A stretch of 64,000 nucleotides of DNA from Verrucomicrobiaceae bacterium. GTDB lineage: Bacteria > Verrucomicrobiota > Verrucomicrobiia > Verrucomicrobiales > Verrucomicrobiaceae. The translations under genes and the position numbers were made by a program. The DNA lies in assembly GCA_016713245.1 (NCBI GenBank), contig JADJPM010000005.1, positions 124,001-188,000 of the forward strand. The letters are read 5' to 3'. Below are positions 49,593 to 58,377 of the stretch, in pieces. The notes beneath the pieces were generated by a model, which was given only the letters and a program-made list of their open reading frames with translations, made no database searches and was not told the origin of the DNA. Position 1 is the stretch's first letter, and the number at the start of each line of letters is the position of its first letter.

Positions 49593-51194
49593 ATGAAAGC
49601 CCTCCTATTCCTCGCTCTCGCTATTTCTTTGGCCGCTCAAACAGCGGACACGATCTACCACAACGCCAAAATCGTCACCGTGGATGGTGACTTCCACATC
49701 GTCAGCGGTCTCGCGGTGAAAGGCGACCGCATTCTCGCGGCGGATGATATCGCGAAGCTCAAGCCGCTGGCCGGACCGCAGACGAAGCTCGTCGATCTAA
49801 AGGGCCGCACGGTCATTCCCGGCCTCATCGACAATCATCTGCACTTTCTGCGCGATGCCCTACGCTGGAAGCATCAAACGCGCATTGACGGCATCACTGG
49901 CCGCACGAAAGCGCTCGAAGTCATCACTGCGAAGGCCAAAGCCTCGCCAGAGGGCCAGTGGGTCTTTGTGCTCGGTGGATGGAGTGAAGACCAGTTCGCT
50001 GATCAGCCGGGTGGATTCACGAAAGCGGAGCTGGATGCCGCCGCGCCCAAGAATCCCGTTTTGATCCAAAAGAGCTACATGGCAGCCTACACGAACACTT
50101 TGGCCGAACTAGCTCTCGGCACCTCAGGTGGCCAAAGCGGCGGCCCGATGCGCAAAAGCAAAGGAAAGGGCAAAAGTGGGGGCGGCGGCGACTCCGGTGC
50201 TCGTGGCATCATCAACAGTGCTCTCGATCGCTTTTTGCCCGAGCCATCCGAGAATGAAGCACTGCAAAATATCCGTGACTTCAGCGTCGTGCTCAATGGC
50301 ATGGGTTTGACCACGGTTTATGATGTCGGACGCGATACCGACGGCCCCATCGAGCTCTGTGGCAAGCTCGCTGCGCAAAATCAGGCCACGCTGCGGGTCT
50401 TCCACACGCTGCGCTACAGTGCCAACGATCCCGCGCAGGCTGAGGAAGCTGCTGCGCTGATCCGAGGGAGCAAACCTCGCCAAAACAATACCTGGAGCGG
50501 CCTCATCGGCATCGGCGAGCATACTTACGGCCCCATTCACGACAGCACCATGCGGCTCACCCGCTACAGCGCGGAGGATTTGGCGCCTTTTGAAAGCATC
50601 GCCTCTGCGGCAGCCGCAGGTGGCTGGCACATTCATGATCACGCCATGCAGGACAGCACCCTCACTGCCTACATGGACGTCTTTGAACGAGTGAAGGCCC
50701 AGGGCAGCATCGAACGCTGGACACTCGCTCACTGCGACAACATCAGCCCGGCAAGTATCGCCCGCGCCAAACAACTTGGCCTCACGCTCGCCATTCACAA
50801 CAAGACCGCGAAGCCCGCAGGCCGCGATGGCGACTCTCCACCGCTCAAAGCCATCCAAGACAGCGGCATCATCTGGGGACTCGGTAGCGATGGCGGCACT
50901 GTGGCACCGATCAATCCCTTCACCACGCTCTGGTGGGCAGTGACCGGGAAGATCTTTCCGGATCGCATCGCCATCCAGCAGCCCGTGAGCCGTGAGCAGG
51001 CACTCATCGCCCACACGCGATCCAATGCTCACCTACTCTTCAAAGAGAAGGACCTTGGCAGCCTCGAAGCGGGCAAGCTGGCGGACTTTGTCGTGCTCGA
51101 TCGCGACTTTCTGACCGTCCCGGCGGATGAAATCAAAGACCTCAAGCCCGTGATGACGGTGGTGGATGGAAAAGTGGTGTTTGGAGGTTCCTAA
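49593..51194 (+). CDS. Exported amidohydrolase (YtcJ-like, Amidohydrolase_3)
   Basis: A 533-residue metal-dependent hydrolase with a signal peptide (MKALLFLALAISLAAQTADT). The first metal site is IDNHLHFLRDAL (HxH); a carboxylated Lys or Glu region, a second His (WHIHDHAMQD) and a later Asp (GLGSDGG) follow, typical of the YtcJ-type amidohydrolases. A Lys/Gly/Ser-rich insertion (SKGKGKSGGGGDSG, about residues 188-202) is unusual. It is a probable periplasmic amidase of unknown substrate. ATG 49593 gives the signal peptide; the 49464 start would not. Confidence 0.88.
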   Translation: MKALLFLALAISLAAQTADTIYHNAKIVTVDGDFHIVSGLAVKGDRILAADDIAKLKPLAGPQTKLVDLKGRTVIPGLIDNHLHFLRDALRWKHQTRIDGITGRTKALEVITAKAKASPEGQWVFVLGGWSEDQFADQPGGFTKAELDAAAPKNPVLIQKSYMAAYTNTLAELALGTSGGQSGGPMRKSKGKGKSGGGGDSGARGIINSALDRFLPEPSENEALQNIRDFSVVLNGMGLTTVYDVGRDTDGPIELCGKLAAQNQATLRVFHTLRYSANDPAQAEEAAALIRGSKPRQNNTWSGLIGIGEHTYGPIHDSTMRLTRYSAEDLAPFESIASAAAAGGWHIHDHAMQDSTLTAYMDVFERVKAQGSIERWTLAHCDNISPASIARAKQLGLTLAIHNKTAKPAGRDGDSPPLKAIQDSGIIWGLGSDGGTVAPINPFTTLWWAVTGKIFPDRIAIQQPVSREQALIAHTRSNAHLLFKEKDLGSLEAGKLADFVVLDRDFLTVPADEIKDLKPVMTVVDGKVVFGGS

Positions 51195-51251
51195 ACGAGA
51201 ATTTATCCCCGCGTCATCCTGGCAACAGGTAGCCTGCCCATTCTCCTGTGT

Positions 51252-54251
51252 ATGAAAACGCTGCTTTTCCTTCTCCTGACCACCTGCGCCGTCTTTGCGC
51301 AACCTGCGAACATCCTCGTCATCATCGCGGATGACCTCGGCGCGGATAGTTTTCCGCTGACGGGCACGGGTGGCACGCTGCCGCCGATGCCGAACATCTC
51401 GGCGCTGAAAAACAGTGGCGTGCTGTTTCGCAATGCGCACTCGCAGCCGACCTGCTCGCCGACGCGGGCCAGCATGCTGACGGGCAGGCATCCGTTTCGC
51501 ACGGGCATCGGGGCGCAGCTCACGGGGGCGACGAGTCCGCAGCTCCAGACGAGTGAATTCACGCTGCCAGAGGCTTTTGCAGCGAATTCCGGCCTCGGCT
51601 ACTCGCTGGCGATGTTTGGCAAGTGGCATCTCAATTCCGGTGCGGGCACGAATGACACGCCGCGCACCGTGGGCGGCTGGCCGAGCTTTGCGGGCACGAT
51701 CATCGGGGCGTTGCCGGACTTCTCCGCGTGGACAAAAATCACCAACAACGTCAGCACGGCCACCACGACCTACGCGACGACGGACACGGCGAATGACGTG
51801 ATCTCCTTCATCCAGTCGAGACCGAGCGGCACGCCTTGGTTTGCGTGGGCGGCCTTCAATGCGCCGCATGCGCCGCTGCATGTGCCACCAGCCGGTTTGC
51901 ACAGCTACGGCACGCCGACAACGAATCGCGGCATGTATGAGGCCATGTGCGAGGCGCTCGACACGGAGGTAGGCCGCGTTTTGGCCACGGTGAACCTCGC
52001 CACGACGCATGTCATCTTTGTTGGCGACAACGGCACGCCCTCGAACGTCATTCAGACGCCCTACAACGCCGCGCACTCGAAGGAAACGATCTACGAAGGC
52101 GGCACCCGCGTGCCGCTGATCATCGCCGGACCTTCGGTGGTGAGTCCAAACCGCAACAGCGACGTGCCGGTGCATGTGGTGGACCTTTACAGCACGATTT
52201 TGGAACTCGCGGGCATCGACGTGGCCGCCACGCAGCCTGCGACGAATCCGGTCGATTCGCGGAGCTTGCTGCCCGTTTTGCAAAACACGACGGAAAGCAG
52301 CCGCGTGGTGTTTTCGCAGATGTTCAGCACGGAACTGGCCACCAGTGTGAGCGGTCGTGTGATCACGGACGCGGCGGGTTACACGTTGCTGCAGTTCGAT
52401 GATGGCCACGAGGAGCTTTTTCATGTCACCACGGATGTAAATCAGGGCACCAATCTGCTCGGAACCAGCATCACCAATGCCGCGCAGACGGCCTACGCGG
52501 CGCTGAAGGTGCAGTCCGCCTCGTATTCGACCACTGGCGTGCCAAACGTGCCTCTCATCACCTCCTGGCACACGGTGAACAGCGGCGAGTATGCGCGGAT
52601 TTATCCCACGCTGGCCGATCAGAGCTCGCAGGCCTCCGCCACGACCTGGAGCCGTGGCACAGGCACACAAAGCACCCCGGCTTACAGCGACGTGCATCAG
52701 GTCGATTACAGCACGAGCTGGGTTTACATCCACAGCACCGGGCTCGCCAGCCACATCATGGGGCCGTGGTATCTGAATGCGGCGAAGACGAACCTGTTTC
52801 CGAACTACCCGTCAAACACCGCCGTGAAATGGCGTTTTCCACGCACGCCGACCATCCCGACAACGAAGGTGAACACCGGGCTCGGAGCCACCGGCCGCAT
52901 GGTGAATGGCGTGAGCCTCTTTGACTGTCGCGACGCCTTTTCCTATTCCACGGCGAACGCTGCCGATGCCACACCGGGCGGTGCTTTCACCGGCGACGGC
53001 ATTTGGAACCGCGACGCCTATCACAATGAAAGCGTGACCTTTGATCCGGCCTTTGCGCATCAAGCGGGCAACAACTACCACTACCACGCGCAGCCCATCG
53101 CGCTGCGTTACCAGCTCGGTGATCATGTGGACTACAATCCCACGACGAATCTCTACACCGAAAGCACTACGCCAGTCACCAAGCACTCGCCGATCGTCGC
53201 ATGGGCGCAGGATGGGCTGCCGGTTTACGGCCCCTACGGCTACTCTTCACCGATGGACGCGAACAGCGGTGTGCGGCGCATGCTGAGCGGCTTTGCGCTA
53301 CGCACCGGCCTGACGGCACGCACCACGCTGCCTGCCTGGGCCGCTCGTGTGCAGAATCGCAGTGCCACGCTCGCGGCGAATCAATACGGGCCCACCGTCG
53401 GCACGGGCTTTTTGCTCGGTCATTACATCGAGGACTTCGACTACCTCGGCGATCTCGGCCAGGTGCAGGGCACGCACTTTGATCTGAACGAGCAAAACGC
53501 CCGCTTCTGCGTCACGCCGGAGTTTCCCAGCGGCACCTGGGCCTACTTCACGCCCATTTTGGCCGATGGCACCCCGCAGTTCCCTTACACGACCGGTCGC
53601 CAGTTCTACGGCGATCCCACCGGCGGTGCCGTGACCACCATCAGCGAGCCTGTGAGCACCGCCGTCGTCGCCGGGCCGCTGAAGGCGGACAAGGATCACA
53701 CGCTGGGCATCAACGGCACGAATGGCAACGTCACGCTCACCTGGAGCGGCGTGGAAGGCGGCACCTATCAAGTGCAAGCCTCATCGGACCTCACCACGTG
53801 GTCCACCTTGCCCCCTGACGTCCTCGCCAGCGGCGACGATACCGTGAGCGTGATGGAAGCCGCGGCAGCGACCACGAATCCACGTCGTTTCTACCGCACG
53901 ACACGTTCCTCGTTGGCGACGTATGATCGCAATGGCATCGCGGGCACCTACTTCACCAGCACCGCACCTGTCGGCGGTGGCCCGAACACCGTGACGCCGA
54001 ACAACGCCGCCCGTGGCAGTGCCGTGAGTGTCGTCATCGAACTGCCCACGCCTCTCCCACCCGCGAACGTGGGCGTGGCGAGCATCGCCTCCACGGGTGT
54101 CACCGTCAGCGGCATCGTCCGCTATAGTCAGACGCTCATCACCGCGACCTTCACCGTCCCCGCTGGAGCCACCACAGGCGCTCGCAATGTCGTCGTCACC
54201 TACAACGGCGGCGTCACACGCACGATCACGAATGGTTTCACGGTGAATTGA
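51252..54251 (+). CDS. Exported sulfatase fused to a YHYH domain
   Basis: A 999-residue protein with a signal peptide (MKTLLFLLLTTCAVFA). Residues about 18-440 are an arylsulfatase: metal Asp27-Asp28 and the sulfatase signature CSPTRASMLTG with Cys68 as the formylglycine precursor, then IFVGDNGTPSN. After a linker the YHYH motif appears near 608-612 (NNYHYHAQPIALRYQLGDH), with WAQDGLPVYGPYG typical of the YHYH family, and a beta-rich C-terminal tail with SSDLTTWSTLPP. Such a fusion suggests both domains act on the same surface glycan. A formylglycine-generating enzyme is needed elsewhere. Confidence 0.9.
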   Translation: MKTLLFLLLTTCAVFAQPANILVIIADDLGADSFPLTGTGGTLPPMPNISALKNSGVLFRNAHSQPTCSPTRASMLTGRHPFRTGIGAQLTGATSPQLQTSEFTLPEAFAANSGLGYSLAMFGKWHLNSGAGTNDTPRTVGGWPSFAGTIIGALPDFSAWTKITNNVSTATTTYATTDTANDVISFIQSRPSGTPWFAWAAFNAPHAPLHVPPAGLHSYGTPTTNRGMYEAMCEALDTEVGRVLATVNLATTHVIFVGDNGTPSNVIQTPYNAAHSKETIYEGGTRVPLIIAGPSVVSPNRNSDVPVHVVDLYSTILELAGIDVAATQPATNPVDSRSLLPVLQNTTESSRVVFSQMFSTELATSVSGRVITDAAGYTLLQFDDGHEELFHVTTDVNQGTNLLGTSITNAAQTAYAALKVQSASYSTTGVPNVPLITSWHTVNSGEYARIYPTLADQSSQASATTWSRGTGTQSTPAYSDVHQVDYSTSWVYIHSTGLASHIMGPWYLNAAKTNLFPNYPSNTAVKWRFPRTPTIPTTKVNTGLGATGRMVNGVSLFDCRDAFSYSTANAADATPGGAFTGDGIWNRDAYHNESVTFDPAFAHQAGNNYHYHAQPIALRYQLGDHVDYNPTTNLYTESTTPVTKHSPIVAWAQDGLPVYGPYGYSSPMDANSGVRRMLSGFALRTGLTARTTLPAWAARVQNRSATLAANQYGPTVGTGFLLGHYIEDFDYLGDLGQVQGTHFDLNEQNARFCVTPEFPSGTWAYFTPILADGTPQFPYTTGRQFYGDPTGGAVTTISEPVSTAVVAGPLKADKDHTLGINGTNGNVTLTWSGVEGGTYQVQASSDLTTWSTLPPDVLASGDDTVSVMEAAAATTNPRRFYRTTRSSLATYDRNGIAGTYFTSTAPVGGGPNTVTPNNAARGSAVSVVIELPTPLPPANVGVASIASTGVTVSGIVRYSQTLITATFTVPAGATTGARNVVVTYNGGVTRTITNGFTVN

Positions 54252-54342
54252 GCAGGTGCCTCACCTCCAGGGTGAGAAGCAGGATTTCCCCTTGTGCAAA
54301 GGCTGGCCGCCCCTAGCTTCGGCCCCCTTTTACCCCTCCTGC

Positions 54343-55698
54343 ATGCGTTTTCGCAATCTTACCCGTCGTCGTGAAATCGGCGCTAACTGCTACCTCCTCG
54401 AATCCGGGGACCAGCGCGTCGTTTTGGACTCCGGCATGCATCCCAAATTCGCCGGCTATGCGGCGACGCCGGATTTTGGTCCGCTGCCGGATCATTCGAC
54501 GAACGCCATCTTCATCACGCATGCCCACCACGATCACATCGGCTCTCTGCCCGTGCTGCAGCGGCGGCAGGAAAAGACCCCCGTGCTCATGACGGAGGTC
54601 ACCGGCGAGCTCAGCAGCGCCATGCTGCACAACTCAGTCAATGTGATGACGAAGCAGCGTGAGGAGGAAAACATCCCCGAGTATCCCCTCTTCACCCATC
54701 GCGAACTCGATGACATCCGCCGAGACTGGATCTACCGCGACATCGACCGCCCATTTAATGTCCCTGATACCGATTGGGAGGCGACGATGTTTGATGCCGG
54801 GCACATCCTCGGCTCAACGGGAGTTTTGATCCGCGAAGGCTCCAACACGCTGTTTTACACCGGTGATGTCAATTTTGAAAACCAGACCATCTGCCGTGCG
54901 GCGGACTTCCCCACGAGTGGCATTGATGTTTTGATCATGGAGAGCACGCGAGGTGATTTTGCCCGCCCGGAGACTTACAGTCGCAAAGGCGAAAAAGAGC
55001 GCCTCGCTTCCGTCATTCGTGATACCCATGAGGCAGGTGGAGCGGTGCTGATCCCCGTTTTTGCCCTCGGCAAGACGCAGGAGGTCATGCTCATGGTTCA
55101 CGAGCTGCTGCAGGAGGGCCTTATCCCTGCCTGCCCGCTCTTCATGGGCGGCCTGAGCACGAAAATCACCGTGCTTTACGATCACTACGCCTCCCGCAGC
55201 CGCCGGAGCTACCCGGGCTTCCGCATCCTGGAGGACATCAAGATGCTCACCCCGCGCAAACGCGGCCGCGTTGAGCTCGCCGCGAATGCCCGCTGCCTCT
55301 ACGCCCTCTCCAGCGGCATGATGACGGAGCACACCGCGAGCAATCAGTTTGCCTGGAAATTCCTCGATAACCCACGCAATGCCATCTGCTTCGTCGGCTA
55401 TACCGACCCGGACTCACCCGGCTATAAAATCCGCACAGCCAAAGAGGGCGACATGATCAAGCTCGCCCGCGATCTGCCCCCCGTGCCGCTGCGCTGCCGT
55501 GTGGAAAGCTTTGATCTTAGCGCCCACGCCACCCGCGAACAGCTCGCTGACTACGCCGAGAAGGTGAAGCCGAAAAAGCTCCTGCTCGTCCACGGCGATG
55601 AACCTGCCCAGATGTGGTTCATCAATCGCTTCCGCGAGACGATGCCCGAGACGGAAGTCGTCCGCCCAGACCTGCATCAGCCGCTGGAGCTTTGGTGA
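54343..55698 (+). CDS. MBL-fold beta-CASP-type hydrolase (RNase J/exonuclease-like)
   Basis: A 451-residue metallo-beta-lactamase protein with metal motif THAHHDH (His60, His62, Asp64, His65), a further His in DAGHILGSTGVL, an Asp in YTGDVNFENQ and the C-terminal beta-CASP motifs (DLSAHATREQLADYA with the A/B/C motifs). It resembles YtaF/CPSF-like and archaeal-type nucleases acting on RNA or nucleotides. Start ATG 54343, the upstream extension being low-quality. It is followed 4 bases later by dihydrofolate reductase. Confidence 0.9.
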   Translation: MRFRNLTRRREIGANCYLLESGDQRVVLDSGMHPKFAGYAATPDFGPLPDHSTNAIFITHAHHDHIGSLPVLQRRQEKTPVLMTEVTGELSSAMLHNSVNVMTKQREEENIPEYPLFTHRELDDIRRDWIYRDIDRPFNVPDTDWEATMFDAGHILGSTGVLIREGSNTLFYTGDVNFENQTICRAADFPTSGIDVLIMESTRGDFARPETYSRKGEKERLASVIRDTHEAGGAVLIPVFALGKTQEVMLMVHELLQEGLIPACPLFMGGLSTKITVLYDHYASRSRRSYPGFRILEDIKMLTPRKRGRVELAANARCLYALSSGMMTEHTASNQFAWKFLDNPRNAICFVGYTDPDSPGYKIRTAKEGDMIKLARDLPPVPLRCRVESFDLSAHATREQLADYAEKVKPKKLLLVHGDEPAQMWFINRFRETMPETEVVRPDLHQPLELW

Positions 55699-55702
55699 TC
55701 CC

Positions 55703-56185
55703 ATGAAACTCATCGCCATCGTCGCCATGTCTTCGAATCGTGTCATCGGACGCGAGGGAAAGCTGCCGTGGCATTACCCGGAGGATTTGAAGTTCTTCAA
55801 AAAGACGACACTCGGCCATCCGGTGCTGATGGGTCGCGCCACCTTTGATTCCATTGTAGAAGCCATCGGAAAGCCGCTGCCTGGTCGGCAGAATATTGTG
55901 CTCAGCCGCACGATGGAGCCTCGCGAAGGCGTGACGATCCTCCGTGATGTCAGCGAGCTGCCAAACGTGTGCGCCGAGGATGCGACAGTGTATGTGATCG
56001 GTGGGGCGCAGGTGTTTGCCGAGCTGCTGCCGCGTTGCGATGGTCTTTACCTCACGCACATCGCGAAGGAGTTCGAGGGAGATGTCTTCCTGCCGCCATT
56101 CGAGCATCTGTTCCGGCTGAAAGAAGTCGTCGGCACCTCAGGCGAGCTGGAGTTTCGCTACTACGAGGCCGTTTCGGCTGCATGA
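55703..56185 (+). CDS. folA: Dihydrofolate reductase
   Basis: Reduces dihydrofolate to tetrahydrofolate with NADPH. The 160-residue protein begins MKLIAIVAMSSNRVIGREGKLPW (with the conserved Trp/Pro), continues MGRATFDSIVEAIGKPLPGRQNIVLSR (the NADPH-binding helix read at 55850-55920) and VYVIGGAQVFAELLP, the core DHFR signature, and ends with the usual beta strands. Length is typical. ATG 55703 starts the enzyme 4 bases after the MBL stop. No thyA is in view. Confidence 0.96.
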   Translation: MKLIAIVAMSSNRVIGREGKLPWHYPEDLKFFKKTTLGHPVLMGRATFDSIVEAIGKPLPGRQNIVLSRTMEPREGVTILRDVSELPNVCAEDATVYVIGGAQVFAELLPRCDGLYLTHIAKEFEGDVFLPPFEHLFRLKEVVGTSGELEFRYYEAVSAA

Positions 56186-56218
56186 CGACGCGGGCGGAGG
56201 CCGTTGATAGCGGCCACC

Positions 56219-57394
56219 ATGTTCCGCTCGCTTTTCTTCCTCGTCGTTTTCTCCCTCAGCCAGGCTGTGGCACTCGATGCCGCCAAGCTCGCTGCCATTC
56301 ACCCAGCCATGGAGGAGGCCGTAAAGGCCAAACAGGCCGCCGGCATCGTCACGCTCGTGATGGAGAAGGGTAAGGTCGTTCACCACGATGCCGCGGGCAT
56401 GGCGGATATCGCCAAAGGCCGTGCGATGGAAAAGGACGCGCTCTTCTGGATCGCCTCAATGACAAAGTCGGTGAACGGCGCGGCCATTCTCTGCCTCGTG
56501 GACGATGGCAAGCTCTCACTCGATGAGCCCGCCTCCAAATGGCTGCCCGAACTCGCCAAGGTGACTGTGGCAGGTGGTGCCAAGCCGGAAAAGCCCATCA
56601 CCCTGCGCATGCTGCTCTCGCACACCGCCGGCATCGCCTTCCCTTCTCGCAAACCGACCGATGGGGCCATCTCGCTCAAGGCTTATGTCGCCACGCTGAT
56701 CAAGACGCCCCTCGCCTACCAGCCGGGCAGTGCCTACGAATATGGCTTCGGGCCCACGGTGGCGGGGCGCATCCTCGAAATCGTCAGCGGCATGAAGTAT
56801 GAGGACTTCCTCCGCACGCGGCTGTTTGAGCCGCTGGGCATGAAGGACACCACTTTTCATCCAGACGACACCCACCGTGCCCGCATCGCCCGCACCTACA
56901 AAATGGATGAGGACACGCACGAGCTCGTGCCAGGCTACAATCCCTTCGTCACCAGCGATGCCAGCGTGCAGCACATGCCGGAGCCTGCGGGCGGTCTTTT
57001 CTCCACCGCAGCCGACATGGGCCGCTTTTACGCCATGGTCGCGAATGGCGGCGAACTCGACGGCAAACGCATCCTCAGCGAAAAAGCCGTCCAAGACATG
57101 CTCACGCCCGTCACGGCCGGTGGAAAGCAGCTCAACTATGCCTGCGGATGGATGCACAACACCGAAACGCAGCGCGTGTGCTCTGCCATGCCCGTCGGCA
57201 GCCACGGCCATGGCGGTGCCTTTGCCACGAATGGCTGGATCGATCCCGCCAGCGGCCTCGTGACCGTCTTCATGGTGCAAAACGTCCTCGTTCCCGATGG
57301 CAGCAAGCCGCGTGATGCCTTTCAAAAGCTCGTGATGGAGGCCGCGGGGATCACGGTGAAGGTGCCGGTGTCGGCAAAGAAAGGTAAGAAGTGA
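56219..57394 (+). CDS. Exported beta-lactamase-family serine hydrolase
   Basis: A 391-residue class C-type/esterase hydrolase. Signal peptide 1-17 (MFRSLFFLVVFSLSQAVA), catalytic SxxK Ser80-M-T-Lys83, the second Tyr motif around YEYGFGP, and the HGG-like motif near GHGGAF close to the C-terminus. Family members are penicillin-binding, D-aminopeptidase or esterase enzymes acting in the periplasm; a true beta-lactamase role is not implied. The stop codon lies inside the hairpin repeat at 57385-57449. Confidence 0.88.
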   Translation: MFRSLFFLVVFSLSQAVALDAAKLAAIHPAMEEAVKAKQAAGIVTLVMEKGKVVHHDAAGMADIAKGRAMEKDALFWIASMTKSVNGAAILCLVDDGKLSLDEPASKWLPELAKVTVAGGAKPEKPITLRMLLSHTAGIAFPSRKPTDGAISLKAYVATLIKTPLAYQPGSAYEYGFGPTVAGRILEIVSGMKYEDFLRTRLFEPLGMKDTTFHPDDTHRARIARTYKMDEDTHELVPGYNPFVTSDASVQHMPEPAGGLFSTAADMGRFYAMVANGGELDGKRILSEKAVQDMLTPVTAGGKQLNYACGWMHNTETQRVCSAMPVGSHGHGGAFATNGWIDPASGLVTVFMVQNVLVPDGSKPRDAFQKLVMEAAGITVKVPVSAKKGKK

Positions 57395-57449
57395 GAAGTA
57401 AGAGGTGAGACGTCTGACATCTCACTTCTCACTTCTAACATCTTACCTC
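57385..57449. terminator. Hairpin between converging genes, family of 3233-3299
   Basis: GTGAGAAGTAAGAGGTGAGA (57391-57410) pairs with TCTCACTTCTCACTTC and TCTTACCTCTCAC on the other side (57420-57452). It shares the GTGAGA/TCTCAC and AGTAAGA/TCTTACT units with 3233-3299. It separates two converging genes and is a plausible bidirectional terminator. Confidence 0.65.
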
Positions 57450-58298
57450 TCACAGCAGCTCCATCTGCGATTCCACGGCACCAACGAGCTGAAAAACGGC
57501 TCTCGGCCGAGTGCGGGCGACTTCGAGTGTCGGCGTCGGCTTGCGACGCTCGGCGCAGACGACGCGGGCGTCTTTGGCTCCGGCGGCATCGAGAGCGCTG
57601 CGGATGCGTTTGGCGGCCAGATCGGGGTCGTTGCAGTCATCGCTGAGATGGCCGAGCACCACATTGCAGAGGCCTGGATGGGCGATTTCGCTGATTAACT
57701 CGGCGGCTTGATCATTGGAGAGATGGCCGTGCCGCGATGAAATGCGCTGTTTCGTGGACCAAGGGCGTTTGGTGTCCGCATCGAGGAGTTGGGTGTCGTA
57801 GTTCGCCTCGATAAAAAGCGTGTCGGAGCCTCGCAGGCGGTCTTTGATCAGATTCGTGACGAAGCCCACATCGCTGAGGATGCCCAGCCGGGCGCTTTCG
57901 TTGGCCAGCACATAGCCCACGGGGTCCACGGCATCGTGCGGAACCGGAAAACTCTCGATGCGCAGATCGCGATAGTCGAAGGCGCTGCCGGTTTGCATCA
58001 AACGCCACGCGGGCGGCGTGCGGAAGGTCAGATTACCGAGCAGATGCTCCTGGGTGAGACCAGTGCAGAACAAGGGCAGCGTCCTACCGCGACTGAGCAC
58101 CTCCAGGCCGCCGGTGTGGTCCTGATGCTCATGGGTGAGCAGAATGCCATCCAGATCATCGAGCGTGAGTCCGATGCTCTCCAGCCGCAGCACGATCTGT
58201 TTTGCGCTCAGGCCAGCATCCACCAGCAGCGTGGTGCTGCCAGTGGTGATCACGGCGCAGTTTCCCGAACTGCCGCTGCCCAAAACGGTGAGATGCAT
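57450..58298 (-). CDS. MBL-fold metallo-hydrolase (WalJ/YycJ-like)
   Basis: A 282-residue MBL protein with HEHQDH motif (LLTHEHQDHTGG), strand pattern GSGSSGNCAVI at the start, His/Asp ligands later (VPHDAVDPV, LSNDQAAELI). The YycJ/WalJ type is associated with cell-wall-related signalling and DNA repair in other bacteria, but the substrate here is unknown. It stands alone with the kinase gene upstream on the same strand (80-base gap). The frame is complete. Confidence 0.88.
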   Translation of the reverse strand: MHLTVLGSGSSGNCAVITTGSTTLLVDAGLSAKQIVLRLESIGLTLDDLDGILLTHEHQDHTGGLEVLSRGRTLPLFCTGLTQEHLLGNLTFRTPPAWRLMQTGSAFDYRDLRIESFPVPHDAVDPVGYVLANESARLGILSDVGFVTNLIKDRLRGSDTLFIEANYDTQLLDADTKRPWSTKQRISSRHGHLSNDQAAELISEIAHPGLCNVVLGHLSDDCNDPDLAAKRIRSALDAAGAKDARVVCAERRKPTPTLEVARTRPRAVFQLVGAVESQMELL

Positions 58299-58377
58299 GG
58301 CGTTGGGATAAGATGAAGCGCTGGCGAGGTCAAGCTGATGCCCGAAAACAAGACACAGCCTCCGGCGGTGGCTTTGG

